DNA of 13,367 bases from Bacillota bacterium. Lineage in GTDB: Bacteria; Bacillota; Clostridia; Clostridiales; Clostridiaceae. Numbering within the stretch: the stretch's first letter is position 1; each line of letters opens with the position of its first letter. Both the position numbers and the translations under genes were made by a program. The notes under the pieces were generated by a model. It did not search any database and was not told the origin of the DNA. It was given only the letters and a program-made list of their open reading frames with translations. Shown here piece after piece: positions 6,107 through 13,367 of this stretch. The stretch spans positions 1 through 13,367 of the forward strand of contig JAUZPH010000043.1 of NCBI GenBank assembly GCA_030706065.1, in the 5' to 3' direction.

Positions 6107-8020
6107 ATGATTGAAAAGTTTGATAAAACTGCTCAACTTCCAAACGGTCAAATGTTTGAGTTCTGGGAAGTCCCTCTGATATATGAAAGGGAAATCCACG
6201 TGGATAATAAAAATCCACTGGCCTCTGACGAAAATGAGGGCACTTTGTTGAAACCTTTTAGAACAATCAATGCTGCCGCTCAGATAGCCACTCCAGGGAC
6301 GAGAGTGATAATTCATGGTGGTATATACCGTGAAACAGTACAACCAGCCATGGGCGGATCTAGTCCTGAGAAGATGATCAGCTATGAAGCCTGCCAGGGA
6401 GAAGAAGTAATCATTAAGGCTTCAGTAGAAGTGAAAAACTTTAAACCAAGCGTTGGCTGGAGGCTCACAAGAGGTTTCGGCGATAACATTTCGAGTACTG
6501 AAGGAATAAAAGTATGGGAAATTGAACTTGATCCCGAGGACTTCAAAGGCTATAATCCATTTTGCGCCGTGAATATACTTCATGATCGATTGTTTATCGA
6601 GTATAATAAAACGGATATGACAACTTATTTGAATAGAAGAGGTATGGTATTTGTTGACGGAAAACCTATGAAGCAGGTTCCACTTTATTATATGCTGAGC
6701 GAAATTGAAAATTCTTATTGGGTCGAAGCAAATGGACAGAAGGTACATATTCGTTTGGCTGGAGACGATGACCCGAGAAGCCATCTTATCGAACTGAGCA
6801 ACCGTGAACAGTGTTTTGCACCAAAAGTTCCGTTCCTTTCCTACATACGGGTGAAAGGACTTACATTAGCCCATGCAGCCACCGGTGCTCCAGTACCTCA
6901 GAGAGGCTCCCTTTCCTGTTATCGTGGACATCACTGGATAATTGAGGATTGTACTATTGACTGGTCAAATGCCACCGGAATCGACTGTGGAAATGAATGC
7001 TGGCACCATAGCCTTATTGAAGAGCAAACCATCGGAAACACAATCATCCGCAGAAACACCATTAAAGATGTCGGTGTATGTGGTATTGCCGGAATGTTTG
7101 TAAAGAATATGCTCATCGAGGACAATTTAATTACTGGGACGGGCTGGCAGAGGATGGAGCTTTCCTGGGAAGCAGGAGGCATAAAGGTGCATAATTCTGT
7201 CAATTCTTTAATCCGCCGCAACATCATTAAAGAAAGTTACGGGTGTGATGCATTATGGATGGATGTCGGAAATGAGAATAATCGCATCACCTCCAATCTT
7301 TTCCTTGACGGCATTGATTCAAGGGAGCATTTGTTCATCGAGTGTACTAGGGATGCTGAGAACCTCATCGACAATAATATTATATGGAATGTGGAAGGAA
7401 GGTACGATAAAAATGCTGTTAAGTCTGAACCAGGTTCTTCCGGATGGTACAAAACCACCGAAACGGATGTAAGAAATGGTTACGGCATTTATCTGGAGGG
7501 TACAGACAGGCTAAGGATTGTGAACAATCTCATCGGCAAATGCAATAAAGCAGGATTTTTTGCAAAGGTAGTGGCCTTCCGTTTGATGATAAATCGTGGA
7601 GGAACATCCAGAGAGAACAAATTCTTCAACAATCTGTTCTATCAATGCGGAGAAGCCGCAATAATCCTGCCCAATGAGCACAATAAGGCAGAGGGGAATG
7701 CGTACACGAAGATGCCTGCAGGATACCTTCGTGTAATGCATCCGGAGCCGGAAATGTGTCTGGATCTTTCCACATGGCAGGAATTCTGCGGATTTGATAA
7801 GACCGGATGTAACTGTGACATGGAAATTGAAATCAATAGCGGCGACTTGACCATGGAGATAATCTATAAAAGCGAACTATCATTGATAAATGCGGATGAA
7901 AAAGTATCTACAGATTATTTTGGCGCTGCAGTTGATGGCCTCAGAACTGCCGGTCCGTTTACGGGGTTGACAGACGGAAAAATTCGATTCAGCATCGACC
8001 CAAGAAGAAAGGGTGAATAA
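6107..8020 (+). CDS. Right-handed beta-helix glycosidase, GH120-like (probable beta-xylosidase)
   Basis: A 637-residue cytoplasmic protein. An N-terminal DUF1565-like start (EGTLLKPFRTINAAAQIATP, residues 44-63) leads into a long parallel beta-helix with repeated N-x-I/NNLI strands (about 250-530). As I recall the GH120 beta-xylosidase XylC of Thermoanaerobacterium saccharolyticum (about 638 residues; D382, E405, with E353 also in the active site), this protein aligns in order: E355 in WEAGGIK, D386 in ALWMD followed by ITSNLF, and E412 in FIECTRD followed by LIDNNI. The D-E gap is 26 residues here against 23. This supports beta-xylosidase activity, with D386 as nucleophile and E412 as acid/base. 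A neighbouring or divergent beta-helix family is the main alternative. The start is ATG 6107, 8 nt after AAGGGG; GTG 6098 overlaps that site. The next gene begins 2 nt after its stop. Confidence 0.72.
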   Translation: MIEKFDKTAQLPNGQMFEFWEVPLIYEREIHVDNKNPLASDENEGTLLKPFRTINAAAQIATPGTRVIIHGGIYRETVQPAMGGSSPEKMISYEACQGEEVIIKASVEVKNFKPSVGWRLTRGFGDNISSTEGIKVWEIELDPEDFKGYNPFCAVNILHDRLFIEYNKTDMTTYLNRRGMVFVDGKPMKQVPLYYMLSEIENSYWVEANGQKVHIRLAGDDDPRSHLIELSNREQCFAPKVPFLSYIRVKGLTLAHAATGAPVPQRGSLSCYRGHHWIIEDCTIDWSNATGIDCGNECWHHSLIEEQTIGNTIIRRNTIKDVGVCGIAGMFVKNMLIEDNLITGTGWQRMELSWEAGGIKVHNSVNSLIRRNIIKESYGCDALWMDVGNENNRITSNLFLDGIDSREHLFIECTRDAENLIDNNIIWNVEGRYDKNAVKSEPGSSGWYKTTETDVRNGYGIYLEGTDRLRIVNNLIGKCNKAGFFAKVVAFRLMINRGGTSRENKFFNNLFYQCGEAAIILPNEHNKAEGNAYTKMPAGYLRVMHPEPEMCLDLSTWQEFCGFDKTGCNCDMEIEINSGDLTMEIIYKSELSLINADEKVSTDYFGAAVDGLRTAGPFTGLTDGKIRFSIDPRRKGE

Positions 8021-8022
8021 AT

Positions 8023-10212
8023 ATGAAACTGGTATGCGGCGGCTATATCCTTAGCTTTATGGATGGTGGCCTTGAGGTGCAAAAGAACAGTAAAGTTCTA
8101 TACTATAACAAACGGCCGATGTTTGTGACGGTGAAAACCGTATCTGCCATCAGTGAATTTTACGATAATGCATACAATAAGATTGAGGCTGCCGATAATA
8201 AGGTTATTGCAGAAGGCACGATAACTGTGCCTTCCGGCTCTGAATTTTCCTTTACGGATGTATATGAAGCAACAGATGCCGGGTTTAAGGTGAGCCGAAA
8301 TGTCAAAGTGCTGAAGGCTGGGAATGACCTTGGTTTTTCCACCAAGATATCTCTAGTTATGACGGAATCAGATAGCACTCATGACTATAACTGCTTCGCA
8401 CCCGGCGTTTGGTATAAGCAGAATGAATTTGCACCTGACGGAACCTTTGGAAAAGACCTGGATTGCGAATATTTCTGGCGAATGGAGACCTGTTATGCCT
8501 TGCCTTTGTTTGCAATGCAAAACATGACATCGGGAGAAACGGCTGTTCTTTCCCGTTGGGCCGCAGACGTAACCATGCGTTCTCTGGACATTGTGCAGTC
8601 AGAAAATAATACTGACCCCAAATTTACCATTGGTGCCATTGGCATGAGCAAGCCTAGTAGCAAGACACTGAACTATTTGTACTACGGTTTTACCGTACGC
8701 AAGGATATCGAAACAAAGACCGATGGCCTGTCCATCGATTATATATATCCTGGATGTGACGGGCAGCTGCCTGGAGGAAATCACTATGGTGGTCTCGATT
8801 ACAATAACAAGGTCAAAACTTTCCAGCGCATAAACCACCCGGTGGAGGTCGGCTTTGAGCAAAATTACGCAGTAGCGGTAAGTTTAGGGCATTATGGCAG
8901 CTTTCAGCTGATGATGAGAGACATCTGGCGTATAACCTATGACAGGTTGCGGGATAAATTATTTGATGTAGACAACGAGCTTCATTATCACAACTGCATG
9001 AAGATACTTACCCAATATACGCGTCAATACGGCGATTCCTATGGTTTACCCTTTGCCTGCCAGCTGCCCGACATGGATATATCCAGTGTGTCCTTCCAGT
9101 TCGGTTTTGTCGGTCAGCAGCCCGGTATAGGCTATCAACTTTTGCGTTACGGGGATAAGGAATGCGTGCCTGAAGCCTATGAAAAAGGAGTGAACATCAT
9201 TGATTTTTGGGTGAGGACAGCAATGACAGAGTCCGGCCTGCCTCATATGTGCTATAACCCGAATATCAAGGGGTTCGAGCCATATCCACACTATGTAAGG
9301 ATGCTTGCCGACGGTATTGAAGCTATTTTAGACGCCTACCTCTACATGCGCAGGAAAGGCGATGAACGGCCTGCCTGGCGGGAATTCTGCAAAAAGACAG
9401 CAGACTGGCTTGTGAACATTCAAAATCGAGACGGCAGCTTTTATCGTGCATACAATATTGACAACTCCATCCGAATGGACTCAAAGTCTAATACTCCAAG
9501 TGTAATACGTTTCCTGGTACAGTTTTATCTTGTATCCGGCGACGAGAGATATAGAACTGCCGCGATCAAAGCCGGTGAATGGTCCTATTTTAACGCTTAT
9601 CTGAATTTGGAGTATCGTGGCGGTACTTGTGATAACACGGATATACAGGATAAAGAAGCAGGTATCTATGCCATCTTTGGCTTCCTTGCACTTTATGATC
9701 TGACCGGAGAGAACAAGTGGCTGGAAGGTGCCGTCGGCGCCGTGGATTATACAGAAACCTGGACATATGCATGGAAATTCCCGGTACGTACCCTTATGCC
9801 GAAACATCCGTTCAACAAGTATTCTATCAGCGGACAGAGCATCATCACCATCGGAGGTGGAGCCGATGTGTACATGGCTGCCTGTGCTTATACATATTAC
9901 AGGTTATATGTGATTACAGGTGATGAGCATTATCTTGACTTTGCCGAGTTCGTACATAAGAACACCCGTCAGGCTAATGATGTGGATGGCAGCATTGGAT
10001 ATATCATGCCGGGTTTGGGGCACGAAAGCGGCAACTTTACCGGCCAAACCCTGCAGAGCCACTATCACTGGCTGCCATGGTGCACCTTTGTAGAGGTCGA
10101 CCCTTCATCGAGGCTGTTTGATACCTTCGGCGGCTATGAGATTGCTGATGCTCAAAGACTCAGTCCTGAGGAAAGGGCTAAAAGAAACCGTATCTATGAC
10201 TCATTTGCTTAA
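8023..10212 (+). CDS. Unrecognised 729-residue protein, candidate glycosidase or lyase (beta-sandwich plus alpha-toroid)
   Basis: I do not recognise the family. Residues 1 to about 290 are rich in short beta-type stretches and look like a sandwich domain. Residues from about 310 to 690 alternate long helices with loops, as in (alpha/alpha) barrels; typical helix pairs are AYEKGVNIIDFWVRTA, REFCKKTADWLVNIQNRDGS and FLALYDLTGENKWLEGA. The most catalytic-looking segment is GGTCDNTDIQDKEAG (533-547), with D537, D540, D543 and E545. Other candidates are FWRMETCYALPLFAMQN (151-167), LPDMD (348-352) and GGGADVYMAA (611-620). No signal peptide is present. The ribosome binding site AAAGGGTGA (8008-8016) lies inside the end of the upstream gene, so the two are translationally linked, which argues for a joint role on one substrate. 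The twin placement with a beta-helix xylosidase supports a hydrolase or lyase, but no activity can be read from the sequence. Confidence 0.85.
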   Translation: MKLVCGGYILSFMDGGLEVQKNSKVLYYNKRPMFVTVKTVSAISEFYDNAYNKIEAADNKVIAEGTITVPSGSEFSFTDVYEATDAGFKVSRNVKVLKAGNDLGFSTKISLVMTESDSTHDYNCFAPGVWYKQNEFAPDGTFGKDLDCEYFWRMETCYALPLFAMQNMTSGETAVLSRWAADVTMRSLDIVQSENNTDPKFTIGAIGMSKPSSKTLNYLYYGFTVRKDIETKTDGLSIDYIYPGCDGQLPGGNHYGGLDYNNKVKTFQRINHPVEVGFEQNYAVAVSLGHYGSFQLMMRDIWRITYDRLRDKLFDVDNELHYHNCMKILTQYTRQYGDSYGLPFACQLPDMDISSVSFQFGFVGQQPGIGYQLLRYGDKECVPEAYEKGVNIIDFWVRTAMTESGLPHMCYNPNIKGFEPYPHYVRMLADGIEAILDAYLYMRRKGDERPAWREFCKKTADWLVNIQNRDGSFYRAYNIDNSIRMDSKSNTPSVIRFLVQFYLVSGDERYRTAAIKAGEWSYFNAYLNLEYRGGTCDNTDIQDKEAGIYAIFGFLALYDLTGENKWLEGAVGAVDYTETWTYAWKFPVRTLMPKHPFNKYSISGQSIITIGGGADVYMAACAYTYYRLYVITGDEHYLDFAEFVHKNTRQANDVDGSIGYIMPGLGHESGNFTGQTLQSHYHWLPWCTFVEVDPSSRLFDTFGGYEIADAQRLSPEERAKRNRIYDSFA

Positions 10213-10228
10213 TACACTGCATGGAAAA

Positions 10229-10259
10229 GGGAAAGTCTTTAGCAAAAGACTTTCCTTTC
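10229..10259 (+). terminator. Rho-independent terminator after the 729-residue gene
   Basis: GGAAAGTCTTT (10230-10240) and AAAGACTTTCC (10245-10255) form a perfect 11-bp stem with the tetraloop AGCA, extendable by a few pairs, followed by TTTCT. It lies 17 nt after the stop codon at 10212. The T-tract is short, but the stem and position are convincing. It closes the beta-helix/729-residue transcript. Confidence 0.85.
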
Positions 10260-10346
10260 TGTAGTAAATATATTACCGATTAACGGGATGTTGGTTACTT
10301 CAACACCTAATCTTAGAATATATCAATTTTGAATTAGTATTTGTCA

Positions 10347-10375
10347 TTGTTTGAAAACAGTCAGTATTTTATAAT
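10347..10375 (+). promoter_or_regulatory. Candidate promoter for the GH43 pair
   Basis: TTGTTT (10347-10352), a 17-nt spacer and a perfect TATAAT (10370-10375). The start site would be near 10382, just upstream of the inverted repeat at 10392-10480, giving a leader of about 245 nt. The -35 matches only partly, which would suit an activated promoter. Confidence 0.5.
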
Positions 10376-10391
10376 TTATTATATAGAGCGC

Positions 10392-10480
10392 TAAACGGTC
10401 AAAACTAATTTTATGCAAGATGGTTACCACCTCGCGATTCGGAGTTTTCGAACATGCATAAGTTAAATGTTGACCGTTTA
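10392..10480 (+). repeat. Two-part inverted repeat in the GH43 leader
   Basis: TAAACGGTCAA (10392-10402) pairs exactly with TTGACCGTTTA (10470-10480). Inside, TTATGCA (10411-10417) pairs exactly with TGCATAA (10455-10461). The two helices are separated by 8 nt on each side, so the structure is symmetrical, with a 37-nt apical region. It could be a structured leader RNA or a pair of operator half-sites about 78 bp apart. It has no T-tract and no core shared with the elements at 3219 and 4894. Confidence 0.7.
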
Positions 10481-10627
10481 ACCCTATAAAACACAGTTAA
10501 ATTTGTAGTCAATATATACTTATTTTGTAATGGGTATATTATAAGATAACAATTTTTTGAAAAAATTTGAGGGTAACGGTTCGTAACTTTCCGTGACCTT
10601 GGTTAAACGAAAGGAATGGTAATAATT

Positions 10628-12043
10628 ATGAAAAAGCAAGGATTTAATCCCTATCTTCCATCCTGGGAATATACTCCGGATGGTGAACCGTATGTTTTCA
10701 ATAATAGAGTCTATGTCTATGGCTCTCATGACCGTTTTAATGGGCATGCCTATTGCTTAAACGATTACGTGTGCTGGTCGGCTCCCGCTGATAATCTGGG
10801 TGACTGGCGTTATGAAGGGATAATTTATAGAAAAACAGATGATCCGCTCAATCCTGACGGCAGCATGTGTCTTTATGCTCCTGATGTAACAGTTGGACCT
10901 GATGGACGGTATTATTTGTACTATGTCCTGGACAAAGTTCCGATAGTATCGGTAGCCGTCTGCGATACTCCGGCAGGCAAATATGAATTCTACGGCTATG
11001 TACATTATTCTGACGGAACACGACTGGGTGAAAGAGAAGGCGACCAGCCTCAGTTCGATCCGGGAGTACTTACTGAAGGAGATAAAACATATCTTTATAC
11101 CGGTTTTTGTGGATTCGGTGACAAATCAAGAAAAGGTGCCATGGCAACGGTGCTTGGACCAGATATGATCACAATTTTGGAAGAAACGGTATTTGTAGCA
11201 CCCAGTGAGCCTTACAGCAAAGGCAGCGGGTATGAAGGACATCAGTTCTTTGAAGCTCCTTCCATAAGAAAAAAGGGGGATACCTATTATTTGGTCTATT
11301 CCTCCATTGTCATGCATGAACTGTGCTATGCCACCAGTAAACACCCTACGAAGGATTTTGTGTTCCGGGGAGTTATTGTAAGCAACAACGATCTTCATAT
11401 TGATTTCTACAAGCCTGCAGAGAAGCCAATGTTTTATGGAGGCAATAACCACGGCAGCATCGTTGAAATCAATGGAAAATGGTATATTTTCTATCATAGA
11501 CACACCAATGGAACTAATTTCAGCAGACAGGGCTGTATTGAACAGATTGAATTTCTAAGTGACGGCACAATCCCTCAGGTAGAGATGACTTCCTGCGGTC
11601 CCAATGGAGGGCCCCTTGTAGGACGTGGTGAATATCCGGCGTATCTGGCATGTAATCTGTTTTACAAGGATGAGTCAGTGTATACAGACTGTACCGGAGC
11701 ATGGATGGACCATCAGTTCCCCAAGATAACTCAGGAGGGGAAAGACGGAGATGAAGAAATCGGCTACATTGCCAATATGAAGGCTTCTGCTACAGCGGGA
11801 TTCAAATATTTTGACTGCAAGGGTATTAGGACAGTGAAAATCAAGGTACGTGGATATTGCAAAGGTGATTTTGAAGTAAAAACCTCATGGAACGGTACAG
11901 CTCTCGGAAAGATAACCGTTGATTTTACTAATGTATGGAAGGAGTATTCTGCGGATATAGCAATTCCAGATGGCATCCAGGCATTGTATATTACATATAC
12001 AGGCCATGGAAGTGCAAGCCTCGCTTCTTTTACATTGGAATAA
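10628..12043 (+). CDS. GH43 glycosidase with C-terminal beta-sandwich (CBM6-like) module
   Basis: A 471-residue protein without signal peptide. NPYLPSWEYTPDGEP (7-21) opens the five-bladed propeller and places the catalytic base at D18. D144 in QFDPGVL is the probable pKa modulator and E209 in FFEAPSI the general acid. YAPDV (83-87) and NNHGSI (273-278, with H275 in the usual central metal-site position) are further GH43 signs. Residues from about 345 to 471 look like a carbohydrate-binding sandwich (CBM6-like). Expected activity is alpha-L-arabinofuranosidase or beta-xylosidase on arabinoxylan oligosaccharides; the subfamily cannot be fixed by eye. The start is ATG 10628, 12 nt after AAAGGA. 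The in-frame ATG at 10616 touches that site and would have no spacer. The next gene starts 35 nt downstream, so the two probably form one transcript. Confidence 0.9.
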   Translation: MKKQGFNPYLPSWEYTPDGEPYVFNNRVYVYGSHDRFNGHAYCLNDYVCWSAPADNLGDWRYEGIIYRKTDDPLNPDGSMCLYAPDVTVGPDGRYYLYYVLDKVPIVSVAVCDTPAGKYEFYGYVHYSDGTRLGEREGDQPQFDPGVLTEGDKTYLYTGFCGFGDKSRKGAMATVLGPDMITILEETVFVAPSEPYSKGSGYEGHQFFEAPSIRKKGDTYYLVYSSIVMHELCYATSKHPTKDFVFRGVIVSNNDLHIDFYKPAEKPMFYGGNNHGSIVEINGKWYIFYHRHTNGTNFSRQGCIEQIEFLSDGTIPQVEMTSCGPNGGPLVGRGEYPAYLACNLFYKDESVYTDCTGAWMDHQFPKITQEGKDGDEEIGYIANMKASATAGFKYFDCKGIRTVKIKVRGYCKGDFEVKTSWNGTALGKITVDFTNVWKEYSADIAIPDGIQALYITYTGHGSASLASFTLE

Positions 12044-12078
12044 TTAACTATGTTTTTAATGAAGGGATGAGGGTTACA

Positions 12079-13367
12079 ATGATATCAAAAGTGAAAAATG
12101 AATCAAATTATATACTGTGCTATACGAGGCTGCCGCAGGAGGATATAATTTATGCGTCAAAGCTGGCGTACAGCATGCACCTTGCGTACAGTGAAGACGG
12201 GAAGTATTTTAAGGATTTAAATCATAATTCGGGTGTTTTGTTTGCAAAGTCGACAGAAAATGAAGATGGAACTCTGAATGCAAAGAACCTTAAGAATCCT
12301 TATATTTTCCATATGGCAGATGGTAGTTTTGGCGTCGTTGCTGTACGCATAGAGCCGGATGGAAGAAATGACGAGCAAAGCAAGGGCAGCATACTCTTAT
12401 TTACATCTCCAGATCTTCTACAGTATAAGGAAGTCGGATTGGTTGATCTTAAGGGAAATACATGTGTAGATGATGTCACCTGTCAGTATGACGGAGAGAA
12501 GAAAGCCTATGTTATAAGATGGAGGGACGAAAAAGGGAATTACTATAAAAACTTTGCTGCTGATATTACTGAATTAACCGGTGCATCTGTTCCGGAAAGA
12601 GATAAAGCTTTTGCTATAGAATCTGTGTATGCCGGTATAGAGGGAATGATTCAGAGGAATGTTATAAGCGTGCCAGAAGAGGTGTCTAAACGTCTTGTAT
12701 CCAAGCTCACAGTTCCAACGAATATTAAAATAGAAGTTCCTGAAAGTGTATCTGCGGCATCGGAAGAAGATTTGAAAACTGTGAAAACTACTGCTGTTTA
12801 CAGTGACGGAACAACAGATATAAAGCTGATAGACTGGGATACGGCAGGAGTAGAATGGGATAAGCCGGGAACCTACCGTATAACGGGGACTGTCCACCAG
12901 GATCATTATGTTTTTCCGGTAGCCATCAACCGGGCTGACCCATGTGTTGCAAAATGGAATGGGAAGTACTATTTTATTGCTACTAATGATGCCGATAACA
13001 ATCATACCTTATACATGAGGGAAGCAGACAGCATTCCAGGCCTGGTTAATGCCGAGGAGGCATTGATACTTGATTCCAATACCTATGATGGCATTGGCGG
13101 ACTTCTTTGGGCACCGGAATTCCACATCATCGAAGATGACCTGTATATCTTCCATGCTGCAACACCTGGCGAATTCTTCCATGAAGAGTCCCACGTTATG
13201 AAGCTTCGAAAGGGAGGAAATCCAATGTGTGCAGCTGATTGGTCAAGGCCTCGGCGCGTTGTAAAAAAAGACGGCACATATTTATGTGAAGCAGGAAAGA
13301 CTATCTCTCTTGATATGACAAACTTTGAGATGAACGGGGAGTATTACGTTGCCTGGTCTCAGCGTCA
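12079..13367 (+). CDS. Multidomain GH43 glycosidase, partial, C-terminus off the right edge
   Basis: The frame stays open from ATG 12079 to the edge (429 codons plus two bases). A GAGGG site lies 5 nt upstream. Residues 1 to about 195 resemble part of a beta-propeller (NPYIFHMADGSFGVVAVR at 73-90, then LLFTSPDLLQY) but show no GH43 triad. Residues from about 205 to 283 look like a bacterial Ig-like domain (TTAVYSDGT..., WDKPGTYRITGTV). The GH43 catalytic propeller then starts at RADPCVAKWNGKYYF, with D287 as base; GLLWAPEFH (341-349) is the usual blade-2 motif, and D412 in LDMTNFEMNGEYYVAWSQR is the probable pKa modulator. The general acid Glu is beyond the window. No signal peptide is visible. 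Activity is probably arabinofuranosidase- or arabinanase-like. Confidence 0.85.
   Translation, partial: MISKVKNESNYILCYTRLPQEDIIYASKLAYSMHLAYSEDGKYFKDLNHNSGVLFAKSTENEDGTLNAKNLKNPYIFHMADGSFGVVAVRIEPDGRNDEQSKGSILLFTSPDLLQYKEVGLVDLKGNTCVDDVTCQYDGEKKAYVIRWRDEKGNYYKNFAADITELTGASVPERDKAFAIESVYAGIEGMIQRNVISVPEEVSKRLVSKLTVPTNIKIEVPESVSAASEEDLKTVKTTAVYSDGTTDIKLIDWDTAGVEWDKPGTYRITGTVHQDHYVFPVAINRADPCVAKWNGKYYFIATNDADNNHTLYMREADSIPGLVNAEEALILDSNTYDGIGGLLWAPEFHIIEDDLYIFHAATPGEFFHEESHVMKLRKGGNPMCAADWSRPRRVVKKDGTYLCEAGKTISLDMTNFEMNGEYYVAWSQR

Larger units (their letters stand above)
10213..10627. other. Intergenic region between the 729-residue gene and GH43
   Basis: This gap of about 415 bp contains a hairpin terminator (10229-10259), an A+T-rich stretch, a candidate promoter (10347-10375), a two-part inverted repeat (10392-10480) and a long leader to the GH43 start. 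Only very short open frames without ribosome binding sites occur, for example one from ATG 10288. Confidence 0.7.

Noticed and set aside
12574..13005. A 143-codon minus-strand open frame at the right end
   Set aside because: It is opposite the in-frame GH43 gene, which has Ig-like and GH43 motifs across this stretch; its translation looks like low-information shadow sequence.

Overview
The window reads as a low-to-moderate G+C Firmicutes (Clostridia-type) chromosome segment. Support comes from strong AGGAGG-like ribosome binding sites, ATG starts, A+T-rich intergenic regions and enzyme families typical of plant-fibre-degrading clostridia. I cannot name a species. Every confident gene is a carbohydrate-active enzyme or a sugar esterase. 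No transporter, regulator, RNA gene, CRISPR array, transposase or phage gene is visible.

Layout. (1) Positions 1-1600, minus strand: the first 533 codons of a GH95 glycosidase, running off the left edge. (2) 1601-1912: a divergent regulatory region with a good minus-strand promoter and a 22-bp palindrome touching a weaker plus-strand promoter. (3) 1913-5917, plus strand: GH27, GH51 arabinofuranosidase and a small alpha/beta-hydrolase esterase. GH51 and the esterase are each preceded by a copy of one palindromic intergenic element, inserted in opposite orientations. (4) About 5992-6032: a possible terminator. (5) 6107-10212: a beta-helix enzyme resembling GH120 beta-xylosidases, followed after 2 nt by a 729-residue protein of unknown family with a sandwich-plus-alpha-toroid look, then a clear hairpin terminator. 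(6) 10256-10627: a leader region with a candidate promoter and a two-part inverted repeat. (7) 10628 to the right edge: a complete GH43 with a C-terminal beta-sandwich module, then a second GH43 that begins with a propeller-like domain and an Ig-like domain and is cut by the window edge.

How the genes fit together. None of the eight proteins has a signal peptide, so this looks like a cytoplasmic set that trims imported oligosaccharides. The activities suggested by family are alpha-L-arabinofuranosidase (GH51, GH43), beta-xylosidase (GH120-like), alpha-D-galactosidase or beta-L-arabinopyranosidase (GH27), alpha-L-fucosidase or alpha-L-galactosidase (GH95) and deacetylation. Together they would suit a heavily decorated arabinoxylan, such as cereal-bran glucuronoarabinoxylan with Xyl, D-Gal and L-Gal on arabinose branches. 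That substrate is an inference.

The two most unusual items are the paired palindromic elements at 3219-3317 and 4894-5040, and the unrecognised 729-residue protein. The elements share a 29-nt core at 28/29 identity, their right ends match, and their terminal arms differ mostly by compensated changes.
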